A DNA stretch of 59,827 bases from JBBDYG01 sp040901765 (GCA_040901765.1 JBBDYG010000125.1:1-59827), one strand, 5' to 3'; positions 48,986-58,420 are shown, numbered from the stretch's first letter. Notes: generated by a model not told the origin, from the sequence alone. Translations and numbers: made by a program.

Positions 48986-51550
48986 ATGAGACTGTCCGAC
49001 AAATCCACGTTTGAACGTGAAGTTGAGCAGAAAGTCCTCCGCCACGCGGACTCAATTCAGCGCCGCGTCGATCGGCTGTTCGCCGTCTTAATGCCGCTGC
49101 AATGGATCGCCGGCATCGCTGCGGCGCTGTTCATTTCTCCACAGACGTGGATTGGCGCCAAAGGGCAAGTCCACCCGCATGTGCTGTTTGCCATTTTCGG
49201 AGGCGCGCTCCTCGGGAGCTTACCTGTAGCACTGGCGGTGTTTCGGCCGGGCAAACTCAGCACCCGGTTGGTGATCGCGTGTTCGCAGGTCTTATTCTCC
49301 AGCCTTCTCATTCATCTCACTGGCGGACGGATCGAAACGCACTTTCACGTCTTTGGATCGCTGGCGTTCCTAGCGGCGTATCGAGACTGGCGGGTGCTCG
49401 TGCCGGCGACCTTGATCGTTGCTGCCGACCACTTCCTGCGCGGCGTGTGGTGGTCGGAAACGGTGTTCGGAGTCGCTGCTGCGGAAAACTGGCGCTGGCT
49501 CGAGCATGCTGCTTGGGTGGTGTTCGAGGACGTATTCCTGATCCTCATCATTCTCCAAAGCGTTAGGGAAATGCATGAGTTGGCTCGGCATACCACGCAA
49601 GTCGAGCTAACCGCCGAAACGCTAGCGCAGCGGGCAGAAGAAATCCGCAAGTTGTCGCTTGTGGCCAGCGAGGCCAGGTACGGTGTCGTTATCACCGATC
49701 CACAGCAGCGCGCCGAATGGGTAAACGACAGTTTCATCCAGATGACCGGATTCACAGCCGGCGAGATCATCGGAAGGGAGCCTTGGACGTTGCTGCACGG
49801 ACCTCATACCGACCCGGTCACCGCCGAGCGGGTTCGCGAACAGCTTCGGCAACAGCGGAGTGTGGGCGTCGAGTTGATCAATTATGCCAAGGATGGCCGA
49901 GAATTCTGGACCTCGCTGAAAATTGAACCGGTGTTTGACGAAGACGGAAGATTGACAAACTTCATCTCCACCCAAACGAATATTTCCGATCGCAAGGAAC
50001 GGGAAGCCGAGTTGCGTCGAGCCAAGGAGGAATCGGAATCGGCCAACCGCGCCAAAAGCCAGTTTCTCGCGAATATGAGTCACGAGATCCGCACGCCGCT
50101 CAACGGCATTCTGGGGTTTACCGAGTTGTTGCGCGTTGCGGCGGCGGGCATTTCTGAGACTGAACGCCAAGACTACTTACAAACCATTAGCAGCAGCGGA
50201 CGGCATCTCCTCACATTGATCAATGACATTTTGGATATCTCGAAGATCGAGGCGGGACATCTGCTGGTGGAGAATGTGCGATGCTCACCGCACCAGATCA
50301 TCGCCGAGGTCGTGTCGGTCTTACGCGTCCCCGCGCAAGAGAAAGGACTCTGTCTGGACTATCGCTGGGAAAGCGGCATTCCCGAGTCGATCATGTCCGA
50401 TCCATTCCGACTGAAGCAGTTGCTCATGAATCTACTGGGCAACGCCATCAAATTCACCGAGCAGGGAAGCGTGATTGTGGTGGCTTCGCTCGATGCAACT
50501 ACGGTTTCCCAGTTGCTACGAATCGAGGTCCGCGATACAGGCATGGGCATTCCGTCTGACAAGCTCGACATGATCTTCGAACCGTTCGCCCAAGCGGACA
50601 GTTCGGTGACTCGCAAGCATGGCGGTACGGGACTGGGTTTGGCCATCACCCGCAGGATTGCCGAAGCGCTGGGGGGTACGCTCGTGGTCACCAGCGAGCT
50701 TGGCCGCGGTAGCGCGTTCGCGGCGACCGTAGCGACCGGCGACTTGTCGGGCATTTCGATACTCGAAAAGCCGCCGCAGGATACGATCGGGGACGTGATC
50801 CCTCAAGAAAGCGCCATGAGCGATTTGACGGGCTTGAACGTCCTGTTAGTAGAAGATGGCGACACCAACCGCAAGTTGTTACGAGTCACTCTTACCCGCG
50901 GCGGGGCAAGCGTCGCCACTGCGGAAAACGGCAAGATCGCGCTCCATTTAGCGACGGAACAGAGTTTTGACGTCATCCTGATGGACATGCAAATGCCGGT
51001 CATGGACGGCTACACCGCTACCCGCATCCTACGCGAGCGCGGGTTCACGAAGCCGATCATCGCGCTCACGGCCCACGCCATGAAAGGCGATCGTGAGAAG
51101 TGTCAAGAGGCGGGCTGCTCGGGCTATCTCACGAAGCCCATTAACCTCGGCACGCTGGTCCACACGGTCCTTGAGGCGACGAGCGCTGCAGGTTCAACGG
51201 CGACGCGACCGCGCGCCGCTGGCAGAACCGCGCGCACCGCGGCGCGCCCGCCGGCAAAGGTCGAATCGTCATTGCCGGTTAACGATCCAGAAATTGGGGC
51301 AATTGTGCGCGAGTTTGTGGACAAGCTATCCACACAAATTGAACAAATGAACGCAGCCAACTCGAATCGTAATTATGTCGAATTGGCGGAGTTGGCCCAT
51401 TGGCTCAAGGGAGCCGGCGGCACCGTGGGTTTCGACTGTTTCACCGAACCAGCTTTGCAACTGGAGCAATTTGCGAAGGAAGGCAACGACGCGGAGATTG
51501 GTGGAATAGTCCGTCAATTGCGATCGTTGCACGAGGTCGTCGTGTCGTGA
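48986..51550 (+). CDS. Hybrid sensor histidine kinase (PAS-HisKA-HATPase-REC-Hpt)
   Basis: An 854-residue membrane phosphorelay kinase. Residues about 25-195 form six or so membrane segments, including a conserved LTGGRIETHFHVFGSLAFL stretch with two histidines near the membrane. A PAS/PAC domain follows (about 228-335). The HisKA domain has FLANMSHEIRTPLNG (H366). The HATPase has DTGMGIP and KHGGTGLGLAI. The receiver has MDMQMPVMDG (D667). A C-terminal Hpt domain has LAHWLKGAGG (H805). Phosphate can therefore pass H366 to D667 to H805 and on to a separate regulator, probably the HD-GYP protein encoded next. The input signal is unknown. Confidence 0.95.
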   Translation: MRLSDKSTFEREVEQKVLRHADSIQRRVDRLFAVLMPLQWIAGIAAALFISPQTWIGAKGQVHPHVLFAIFGGALLGSLPVALAVFRPGKLSTRLVIACSQVLFSSLLIHLTGGRIETHFHVFGSLAFLAAYRDWRVLVPATLIVAADHFLRGVWWSETVFGVAAAENWRWLEHAAWVVFEDVFLILIILQSVREMHELARHTTQVELTAETLAQRAEEIRKLSLVASEARYGVVITDPQQRAEWVNDSFIQMTGFTAGEIIGREPWTLLHGPHTDPVTAERVREQLRQQRSVGVELINYAKDGREFWTSLKIEPVFDEDGRLTNFISTQTNISDRKEREAELRRAKEESESANRAKSQFLANMSHEIRTPLNGILGFTELLRVAAAGISETERQDYLQTISSSGRHLLTLINDILDISKIEAGHLLVENVRCSPHQIIAEVVSVLRVPAQEKGLCLDYRWESGIPESIMSDPFRLKQLLMNLLGNAIKFTEQGSVIVVASLDATTVSQLLRIEVRDTGMGIPSDKLDMIFEPFAQADSSVTRKHGGTGLGLAITRRIAEALGGTLVVTSELGRGSAFAATVATGDLSGISILEKPPQDTIGDVIPQESAMSDLTGLNVLLVEDGDTNRKLLRVTLTRGGASVATAENGKIALHLATEQSFDVILMDMQMPVMDGYTATRILRERGFTKPIIALTAHAMKGDREKCQEAGCSGYLTKPINLGTLVHTVLEATSAAGSTATRPRAAGRTARTAARPPAKVESSLPVNDPEIGAIVREFVDKLSTQIEQMNAANSNRNYVELAELAHWLKGAGGTVGFDCFTEPALQLEQFAKEGNDAEIGGIVRQLRSLHEVVVS

Positions 51551-51622
51551 TGAGAACCAACATTCCCCGTTGCCCGTCAAGTTGATACCGTTGTGCCGTT
51601 TCTAAACATTCGAGGCAAATCG

Positions 51623-52825
51623 ATGAGCATCGCCGTTTTACCGCCGTATGTGGACTGTACCGAACACCTTTCGGTATTGGCCGCGCAACGCGAAGATCGT
51701 AACACGGCAGTTGCCGCAGAGAGCAAGGTCATGGTCGTCGATGACGAGCCGACCAACATCAAAGTCGTAAAGAGGCTGCTCGAATTGGAAGGCTACGCGC
51801 GATTTGTCACCACGACGGATGCAACCGATGCGGTTACACTTCTCCGCGATGAACAACCGGACATATTGTTGCTGGATCTGATGATGCCACACGTGAGCGG
51901 ATTGGACATTTTGCGGCGAGTTCATGAAGACGACGAGCTGTCGTTCATTCCGATTATCATCCTCACGGCCGTCAACGACCGCGAAACGAAACTACAAGCA
52001 CTGGAGTTGGGCGCGACCGACTTCCTCGGGAAACCGCTTGATCCTAGTGAATTAACGGCCAGAGTCCGTAACGTGTTGGCAGCCAAGGCGTACCAGAACC
52101 GCCTGCAGAACTACTCCAAGGATTTAGAACGCGCAGTACGCCAAAGGACGACGGAATTGGAAGCATCGAGACGAGACGTGATCCACTGTTTGGCACGGGC
52201 CGCCGAATACCGCGATGACGACACCGGTTTTCATATTATTAGGGTCGGCAAATACGTACACTTAATCGCCAAATCGCTGGGAATGTCCGACGAGGAGGCG
52301 GACGCCCTGGAACAGGCCTCGCAACTTCACGATGTCGGAAAGATTGGAATTCCCGATGACATCCTGCTCAAGCCCGGCAAGTTGACCAGCGACGAATTCA
52401 GCAGCATGCAGAAGCATTGCGGATTTGGCAAGCATATTCTCCACCCGGCTAATATTGATGAAGAAAAGGCTATCCGGCGTCATACGGAAATGGGAGCGAG
52501 AATCCTAGGAAGTGGAACCTCTCCCGTCCTCGCATTGGCCGAAAGAATCGCGCTTACTCATCACGAGTGGTGGGACGGCACGGGCTACCCCTTCAAGCTG
52601 GTCGGCGAGGAAATACCGCTGGAAGGAAGAATCACGGCGCTGGCCGATGTCTTCGACGCGCTTAGCTCGAAGCGCTGTTACAAGGAGGCCTTGCCGCTCG
52701 ATAAATGCTTCGAGATCATGCAGAGCGAGCGCGGAACGCATTTTGATCCTCGATTGCTCGACCTGTTTATTGGTCTGCGAAAAGCAATAGCAAGTATTCA
52801 GCTTGCGTGCGCGGATGAGAAATAA
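51623..52825 (+). CDS. Response regulator with HD-GYP phosphodiesterase domain
   Basis: A cytoplasmic protein of about 400 residues. ATG 51623 has a CGAGG site upstream; a GTG at 51593 would add ten residues. The receiver domain has VMVVDDEP, the phosphorylated Asp in LLLDLMMPHVSG (D85) and the Lys in DFLGKPLD. A coiled linker leads to an HD-GYP domain with LHDVGKIGIPD and HHEWWDGTGYP, both hallmark motifs intact. It should hydrolyse cyclic di-GMP under control of phosphorylation. It follows the hybrid kinase by 72 bases and is the natural output of its Hpt domain. Confidence 0.94.
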   Translation: MSIAVLPPYVDCTEHLSVLAAQREDRNTAVAAESKVMVVDDEPTNIKVVKRLLELEGYARFVTTTDATDAVTLLRDEQPDILLLDLMMPHVSGLDILRRVHEDDELSFIPIIILTAVNDRETKLQALELGATDFLGKPLDPSELTARVRNVLAAKAYQNRLQNYSKDLERAVRQRTTELEASRRDVIHCLARAAEYRDDDTGFHIIRVGKYVHLIAKSLGMSDEEADALEQASQLHDVGKIGIPDDILLKPGKLTSDEFSSMQKHCGFGKHILHPANIDEEKAIRRHTEMGARILGSGTSPVLALAERIALTHHEWWDGTGYPFKLVGEEIPLEGRITALADVFDALSSKRCYKEALPLDKCFEIMQSERGTHFDPRLLDLFIGLRKAIASIQLACADEK

Positions 52826-53112
52826 CACCGATCCATGGAGCCACGAGTTGAGGATGCGGTCTGGTAATGTGGCGGCGCGTGCCTGAAGTTTAGGCACCGG
52901 CGGCTTGCCTCGATTGGTCGACTGGCTGATATGCCCGCGTTTAATGGCTATCGGACTCATTCGTCCGCTGTGGAACGTGACTTGCATTGCGTCTCTTCTT
53001 AGCGGTCCTAGTGCGCACTTACGGAAGCAGCGCATCCAGGCGGAAAGGCCCGTCAGCCGCCCCACCAGGCAATCCTTGCGGGGCGATCTTCCACGCACGG
53101 GCGAATGCTGGC
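52826..53112. other. Gap between HD-GYP and nitrite reductase genes
   Basis: 287 bases without a supported gene. A hairpin GTGCCT/AGGCAC with a 7-base loop lies at 52879-52897 and might mark the end of the regulator transcript. It lacks a T run. The nirA promoter is expected to its right. Confidence 0.4.
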
Positions 53113-54867
53113 ATGGCCAATCCGATCGAAGTGCTCAAGCGCGAGAAGCATGGGCTTGATGTCTGGCCCGACGTGCTCCATCACGCGCGCGCGAAGACCC
53201 AGATGAAGGAGATTCCCCCTCCCGATCTGGAGCGGATGAAGTGGTACGGCGTGTTCTATCGCAAGCGCGACGTGCCGGGCACTTATATGTTGCGGATTCG
53301 CATCACTGCGAATGAACTGACCGCAGCTCAAGCGAAGGAAATCGCTCGCATTGCTTACGAGCACGGCTACGGCATCGTCGATATCACGACCCGCGCGAAC
53401 ATCCAAGTTCAGGGCCTGCACATTGAAGGTGTGCCCCGTGCGCTAGATCGACTCGCCGCCGTCGGACTGACGACCAAGCAGACGGGGCTGGACAACGTCC
53501 GCAACGTGTTCGGCCATCCGCTCAGCGGGGTCGATCCCGAGGAGCTAATCGACACGCGGCCCCTATGCCACGAAATCACCAAGCTTTTTCTCGACCATCG
53601 CGACTACGCCGATTTGCCGCGCAAGTTCAACATTGCGATGTGCGGTCGCGCGGAACATGCCACCCACTATTGGACGCAGGATTTGGCGTTTCTGGCAGTC
53701 GAGCACGAAGGACAAGTCGGCTTTCGCGTGGTTACCGGGGGTAAGCAGGGGCAATCGCCGCAACTCGGTCGGCTCCTACCAGTTGTCGTACCGCCGGAAT
53801 CCGTGGCGCCCTTCACCGGCGCGATTCTCGACCTGTTTCGCGAACATGGTTCTCGCGAGAAGCGAGACTCGGCTCGGTTCCATTATTTAATTGAGAAGGT
53901 CGGCACAGCCGGCGTGTTGCAGGAAATCGAACGCCGAATCGCAATGCGGTTCGAGCGCTGCGACGCGGAGTTTTCCGCTCCGATAGGTTACGACGATCTA
54001 GTGGGATGGTTACCGCAAAAGGCAAGTGGTGTTGGAGCGGAGCATTGGGCACTAGGCCTTCGCCCAGCACTTGGCCGCATGTCGTGGACGCAACTTGAAG
54101 GCGTGGGGCTCGCTGTTGAGCGGCTCGGCACCGGCCGACTGCGGACCACGCCCGAACAAGGGCTTGTCATTCTCGACGTGGAGAGCGACGATCGCGACGC
54201 GATGGCTACCGAATTGGCGCGGTGGAACCTAAGCGTTCACGTCGACTCGCGGGTTCGGAGCGTGATGGCCTGCACCGGCAAGCAGTTCTGCAACATTGCC
54301 GTCACCGAAACGAAGGCCCACGCGCTGCAATTGATTGAGCAACTGCGGCAGCGATCGTTGGAACTGCACGGCATTCATATCCACATGAGCGGCTGTCCCT
54401 CAGCGTGCGCAAATCATCACACGGCCGATATCGGCCTCAAAGGCGTGCGTGTCAGGCGACTGCTTGGCACGCGCGAGGGGTTCGACGTGATTCTGGGAGG
54501 CGGCGTGGCCGGAACGTTAAAACTCGGATTGCCGTACCAGATGGGCGTCGACGTGAATCAGCTTCCCAACCTCGTCGAGGAACTCGTCCGCGAATTCTAC
54601 CTGCGGCACGCGCCCGGCGAATCGTTTAGCGAGTATTGGCGTAACGAGCTAATGCGGCGAAAGCCAGCCGCTGCCAAAGAGGAGGAGTACCAACCTCCGA
54701 TTTGGGAGTGCGACAACTGCGGCCATCGCCATCCGGGCGAAGATCCGCCGGTGTATTGCCCGAAATGCGCGGCGTTACGCCGGCACTTCTCCCGCTGGGA
54801 ACGTGTTGACGAGTCTCTCCGAGACTCGAATGTATCAATTGTAGCAGGCACGCTCCGCGTGCCTTAG
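53113..54867 (+). CDS. nirA: Ferredoxin-type nitrite reductase with zinc-ribbon tail
   Basis: A 584-residue assimilatory nitrite (or sulfite) reductase. Two ferredoxin-like half-domains precede siroheme/4Fe-4S blocks whose four cysteines are C387 and C393 (ACTGKQFCNIA) and C428 and C432 (GCPSACANHH). It would reduce nitrite to ammonia with reduced ferredoxin; the nitrate reductase next door favours nitrite over sulfite. The normal family length is about 510-540. Extra residues from about 530 form a rubredoxin-like CXXC pair (WECDNCGHRH, C533/C536, and YCPKC). ATG 53113 is the start, because the upstream frame is not homologous. The last nine residues (IVAGTLRVP) come from a palindromic repeat. 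Confidence 0.93.
   Translation: MANPIEVLKREKHGLDVWPDVLHHARAKTQMKEIPPPDLERMKWYGVFYRKRDVPGTYMLRIRITANELTAAQAKEIARIAYEHGYGIVDITTRANIQVQGLHIEGVPRALDRLAAVGLTTKQTGLDNVRNVFGHPLSGVDPEELIDTRPLCHEITKLFLDHRDYADLPRKFNIAMCGRAEHATHYWTQDLAFLAVEHEGQVGFRVVTGGKQGQSPQLGRLLPVVVPPESVAPFTGAILDLFREHGSREKRDSARFHYLIEKVGTAGVLQEIERRIAMRFERCDAEFSAPIGYDDLVGWLPQKASGVGAEHWALGLRPALGRMSWTQLEGVGLAVERLGTGRLRTTPEQGLVILDVESDDRDAMATELARWNLSVHVDSRVRSVMACTGKQFCNIAVTETKAHALQLIEQLRQRSLELHGIHIHMSGCPSACANHHTADIGLKGVRVRRLLGTREGFDVILGGGVAGTLKLGLPYQMGVDVNQLPNLVEELVREFYLRHAPGESFSEYWRNELMRRKPAAAKEEEYQPPIWECDNCGHRHPGEDPPVYCPKCAALRRHFSRWERVDESLRDSNVSIVAGTLRVP
54846..54864. repeat. Palindromic repeat inside nirA 3' end
   Basis: An 8-bp stem AGGCACGC (54846-54853) with GCGTGCCT (54857-54864) and loop TCC. 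It lies within the final codons of nirA. Its sequence type (GTAGCAGGCACGC..GCGTGCC) looks like a mobile-repeat unit rather than coding drift. Confidence 0.75.
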
Positions 54868-54930
54868 CAAAACTACCAACACCTGCGTCCTTTACAAGCG
54901 TGTTCGTTGCGTTCATTGCGATTCATTTAC

Positions 54931-54947
54931 GGCACACGAAGTGTGCC
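54931..54947. repeat. Palindromic repeat upstream of the nitrate reductase
   Basis: A 7-bp stem GGCACAC (54931-54937) with GTGTGCC (54941-54947) and loop GAA. It lies between nirA and the nitrate reductase. It is of the same general class as the preceding hairpin but of different sequence. Confidence 0.7.
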
Positions 54948-54970
54948 TACTACTTCGGCGGTGGGGAGTC

Positions 54971-57220
54971 GTGAAACTGCGTTCCACTCCTCTTACCATC
55001 GACCATCGGGCAACGGTCGGCGAAGCGATTTGTCCCTACTGCGGCGTCGGTTGCCGGCTATGGGCCGAGGCGGCTTATGGAAAATTGCTGCGCGTGAAAG
55101 GCGCGCCCGACGCGGCTGCAAATCGGGGCGGCATCTGCGCCAAAGGGGCCCTCTTGCCGCAGTCAATTCATCCACCCGACAGGTTGCTCCAACCACAATG
55201 CCGCCAGCGCCGGGGCGACGATTTGCGGCCGACGTCGTGGAAACAGGCGTTGCAATTGACCGCCCAGCGATTGCTAAGCATCGTGAACGCACACGGTCCG
55301 GATTCCGTTGCGTTCTACGGCAGTGGTCAACTCGATAGCGAAGCCACCTATCTCGCTGTGAAGCTGTTCAAAGGTTGTTTAGGCACCAACAACACCGATT
55401 CCAATAGCCGCCTGTGCATGGCCTCCGCGGTTGCCGGATACGTGAGCAGCCTCGGCGCCGACGGTCCGCCCACGTGCTACGACGACATCGACTCGGCCGA
55501 CTTGGTGCTGATCGTTGGCTCGAACATGGCCGAGGCGCATCCGGTCACGTTCGATCGGCTTAAAGCGCGGCGCGCAACCGATGGCGGTCGCCCATTCGTC
55601 GTCGTCATCGACCCCCGGCGGACGAAAACGGCCGAAGTGGCGGATTTGCACATTCCGCTTGCCCCTGGCAGCGACGTGGCGCTATTCGATTTGATCGCGC
55701 TGCGGCTGCTAGAGCGTGAAGCGATTGATGCCGACTTTGTCGAGGCGAAGACCGATGGTTTCGAGGAGTTCGCGCAATTCATCCGCGGTCTGGAGGTCGA
55801 AGCACTCTGCCACGCCGTCGATGTCAATCCGGGCATCCTCGATACGTTGGTCGATCGCATCGCCGGCTCGCGCGCGATGATGTCATTCTATTGCATGGGA
55901 CTTGGTCAAAGCACCGCCGGTGTGGCCAAACACAACTCACTGATCAATCTTCACTTGCTGACCGGAAATATTGGCAAGGCCGGAGCTGGGCCGTTTTCGC
56001 TGACCGGCCAACCCAATGCCATGGGCGGTCGCGAAACCGGACTGTTGGCAAACCAATTGCCCGGTTATCGGTTTGTGAATAATCCGGAGCATCGGCAGGA
56101 AATCGAACGGCACTGGCAACTGCCGGCCGGTTCGATCTCGCAGCGCCCAGGCCTGACCGCGGTGGAAATGTTTCGCGCACTGGAGTCGGGCAGACTGCGG
56201 GCGATTTGGATCGCGGCCACGAATCCCGCCGCCAGTCTGCCCGATCTTCATCAAGTCCAACGCGCACTGAAGCGCGCCGAACTGATCATCGTGCAGGACG
56301 TTTATCATCCGACCGAAACGACGCGATTCGCGGACGTGCTGCTCCCCGCGGCGAACTGGGCGGAGAAAGAGGGCACCACTACCAATAGCGAACGTATGGT
56401 GAGCTTCAGCGAACGACTTGTGGACCCTCCGGGGGCGGCACTTGCCGATTGGCAGATCATCGCGGGAGTCGCCCGGGCGATGGGCGCGCCGGGCTTTGAT
56501 TTCGACGAGCGCAGCGCCGTGTGGGACGAGTTTCGTCACGCCACGACCGGTCGGCCGTGCGACATGACGGGCATCACTGCCGAGCGGCTCGAGCGCGAGA
56601 AGAATTTGCAGTGGCCCTGCCCGACGAGCGACCATGCCGGCACCAAGCGACTTTATCTGGACGGAGTGTTCACAACACCCACCTCCCGGGCGCGACTGAT
56701 TCCTCATTTGCCGAAACCTCCGAAGGAAAGTGTCGATCGCGAGTTCCCGCTGGTTCTCACCTCGGGACGAATCTACGCGCATTGGCACACGCTCACCCGC
56801 ACCGGCAAGGTGGACAAGCTGCTCAAGCGCGATCCGGAGCCGTATGTCGAAATTCATCCCGACGATGCCGAGCGATTAGGCGTTCGCGACGGGGAGTTGG
56901 TGTCGTTGCAGAGTCGCCGGGGAACCGTGCAACTTCCAGCCCGTTTTGATTCGACATTGCGGCCCGGACTGCTGTTCGCGCCGTTTCACTGGGGTGACTT
57001 GTGGGGCAAAGGTCGCGCTATTAATTACCTGACAATCGCTGCACTCGATTCGCAATCCAATCAGCCCGAGCTTAAGTATTGCGCCGTCGCCGTCGAGCGC
57101 GCTTCATCGCAAGTAACTGACGAAGTCGATCCGGGCCACGAGGAACACGCGCCCGGCAGCGGAGTATTCCGTTGGCTTCCATCCCCTGTGTTTGCACCGC
57201 GTACTTCTCCTACACGGTAA
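54971..57220 (+). CDS. Molybdopterin nitrate reductase, assimilatory type
   Basis: A molybdopterin oxidoreductase of about 749 residues (NasA/NarB class). The N-terminal 4Fe-4S binding site CPYCGVGC (C21, C24, C28) is followed by a fourth cysteine near 57 in GGICAKGA. Molybdopterin-binding blocks follow, including GSNMAEAHPVTFDRL, GPFSLTGQPNAMGGRE and the C-terminal LTSGRIYAHWHTLTRTGK. The length matches single-subunit assimilatory enzymes that use ferredoxin or a separate reductase. A GTG at 54941 is also in frame but lies in a repeat; GTG 54971 is preferred. It follows nirA by 103 bases, so nitrate would go to ammonia. No nitrate transporter is in the window. Confidence 0.92.
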   Translation: MKLRSTPLTIDHRATVGEAICPYCGVGCRLWAEAAYGKLLRVKGAPDAAANRGGICAKGALLPQSIHPPDRLLQPQCRQRRGDDLRPTSWKQALQLTAQRLLSIVNAHGPDSVAFYGSGQLDSEATYLAVKLFKGCLGTNNTDSNSRLCMASAVAGYVSSLGADGPPTCYDDIDSADLVLIVGSNMAEAHPVTFDRLKARRATDGGRPFVVVIDPRRTKTAEVADLHIPLAPGSDVALFDLIALRLLEREAIDADFVEAKTDGFEEFAQFIRGLEVEALCHAVDVNPGILDTLVDRIAGSRAMMSFYCMGLGQSTAGVAKHNSLINLHLLTGNIGKAGAGPFSLTGQPNAMGGRETGLLANQLPGYRFVNNPEHRQEIERHWQLPAGSISQRPGLTAVEMFRALESGRLRAIWIAATNPAASLPDLHQVQRALKRAELIIVQDVYHPTETTRFADVLLPAANWAEKEGTTTNSERMVSFSERLVDPPGAALADWQIIAGVARAMGAPGFDFDERSAVWDEFRHATTGRPCDMTGITAERLEREKNLQWPCPTSDHAGTKRLYLDGVFTTPTSRARLIPHLPKPPKESVDREFPLVLTSGRIYAHWHTLTRTGKVDKLLKRDPEPYVEIHPDDAERLGVRDGELVSLQSRRGTVQLPARFDSTLRPGLLFAPFHWGDLWGKGRAINYLTIAALDSQSNQPELKYCAVAVERASSQVTDEVDPGHEEHAPGSGVFRWLPSPVFAPRTSPTR

Positions 57221-57226
57221 TTCTAC

Positions 57227-57312
57227 TGGCCGAGGCGGGACTCGAACCCGCACGGGGGTTGCCCCCCAATGGATTTTAAGTCCATAGCGTATGCCATTTC
57301 GCCACTCGGCCT
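57227..57312 (-). tRNA. tRNA-Leu (UAA)
   Basis: Read on the minus strand, an 86-base leucine tRNA. The 7-bp acceptor stem is GGCCGAG/CTCGGCC, and the D-arm begins TGGCGAAATGGC. The anticodon stem is ATGGA/TCCAT with loop CTTAAAA (anticodon TAA). It has the long variable arm expected for Leu, a GGTTCGAGTCC T-arm and discriminator A. CCA is not encoded. It lies seven bases after the nitrate reductase, on the opposite strand. Confidence 0.95.
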
Positions 57313-57421
57313 AAAGTGTTTATTTATAACGCTTTGCGTCGATTGGTAAAGCTCCCAAGTGCTGATTTGTCCCTGTTTCTGTCCCTGAAAGACTGACCTA
57401 TGCTTTTGCGGGAGACAAATC

Positions 57422-58420
57422 ATGCGAACGCCGAAAATGTACTGGAAATCCAGTCACAAATCATTTTACGTCAACGTAGGGGGCAAGCAGCACCGCTTGG
57501 GTGCTGACGAAGACGTAGCGACGAAAGAGTACCATCGGCTGCTTGCCGGTGAAATCCCGGTCACTTCCAAGACTACCGTTGCCGTATTAGCGACCCAGTT
57601 CCTTGAATGGACCAAAGACAACCGATCGCTTGGGACTTGGAAGTGGTACAAGTTCCACATCGACAGCTTCACGGGCCATAGTGGCACCGTGAAGGTGGAT
57701 GACATCAAGGCGAACCACGTCACTCGTTGGCTCGCAGCGAAGTTCGATCACACTTCCGACAATCACAAGAATGGCGCGTGCCGGGCTGTCTCCCGGATGT
57801 TCAATTGGGCAATCAAGCAAGGTCTGCTTGCGAGCAACCCGGTGGCCACGATGGAACGTCCGTCCTCCACGCCCCGCGAAGACTATCTGACAGTTGCGCA
57901 GTGGCAAAAGTTCATCGGTTCAATCAAGGTGGATGACCCCCTTCACGATCTTGCAACCTTTCTGTGGGAGACGGGTTGCCGTCCGCATGAAGCTAGGATT
58001 GCTGAAGCGAAGCACTTTGACCGCGCCGGGCGTCGGATCGTCCTGGAGCGCAAGAACTCCAAGGGGAAGAAAGTCCGCCGGGTGGTTCGGCTGAATGAAA
58101 CAGCCTTTGAGATTGTGAATCGACGGGCGCTAAAGGGCGGCTACATCTTCACCAATCGCATTGGGAACCCCTGGACCGCAAGTGGACTCGTTGCTCGATT
58201 TGAGGTCAAGTCGAAACTGTGCAAAATTACTGTGTTTCCGTACATTTTGCGGCATTCTTTTGTCACTCACACGCTAATGCGCGGAGTTGACCCGATCACA
58301 GTCGCGGCGCTAGCTGGCCACTGTGACGGGAATATGATCGCTCGGGTGTATGCCCACGTCGCGCAGGATGAGAAGTATCTTGCGGCGAAGCTGAGACAGG
58401 CTACTGAGGATGTCGCTTAG
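57422..58420 (+). CDS. Tyrosine recombinase / phage-type integrase
   Basis: A 332-residue tyrosine integrase. The N-terminal part is short and basic (KSFYVNVGGKQHRLG). A core-binding SAM-like domain follows (about 50-140). The catalytic half shows ETGCRPHEAR (first Arg), a Lys-bearing beta hairpin (NSKGKKVRRVV), PYILRHSFVTHTL (second Arg; the usual first His is Tyr here), LAGHCD and the Tyr nucleophile in ARVYAHVA. It is complete and likely active. It is next to tRNA-Leu but on the 5' side of that gene. A decayed IS3-type element follows. Confidence 0.93.
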   Translation: MRTPKMYWKSSHKSFYVNVGGKQHRLGADEDVATKEYHRLLAGEIPVTSKTTVAVLATQFLEWTKDNRSLGTWKWYKFHIDSFTGHSGTVKVDDIKANHVTRWLAAKFDHTSDNHKNGACRAVSRMFNWAIKQGLLASNPVATMERPSSTPREDYLTVAQWQKFIGSIKVDDPLHDLATFLWETGCRPHEARIAEAKHFDRAGRRIVLERKNSKGKKVRRVVRLNETAFEIVNRRALKGGYIFTNRIGNPWTASGLVARFEVKSKLCKITVFPYILRHSFVTHTLMRGVDPITVAALAGHCDGNMIARVYAHVAQDEKYLAAKLRQATEDVA

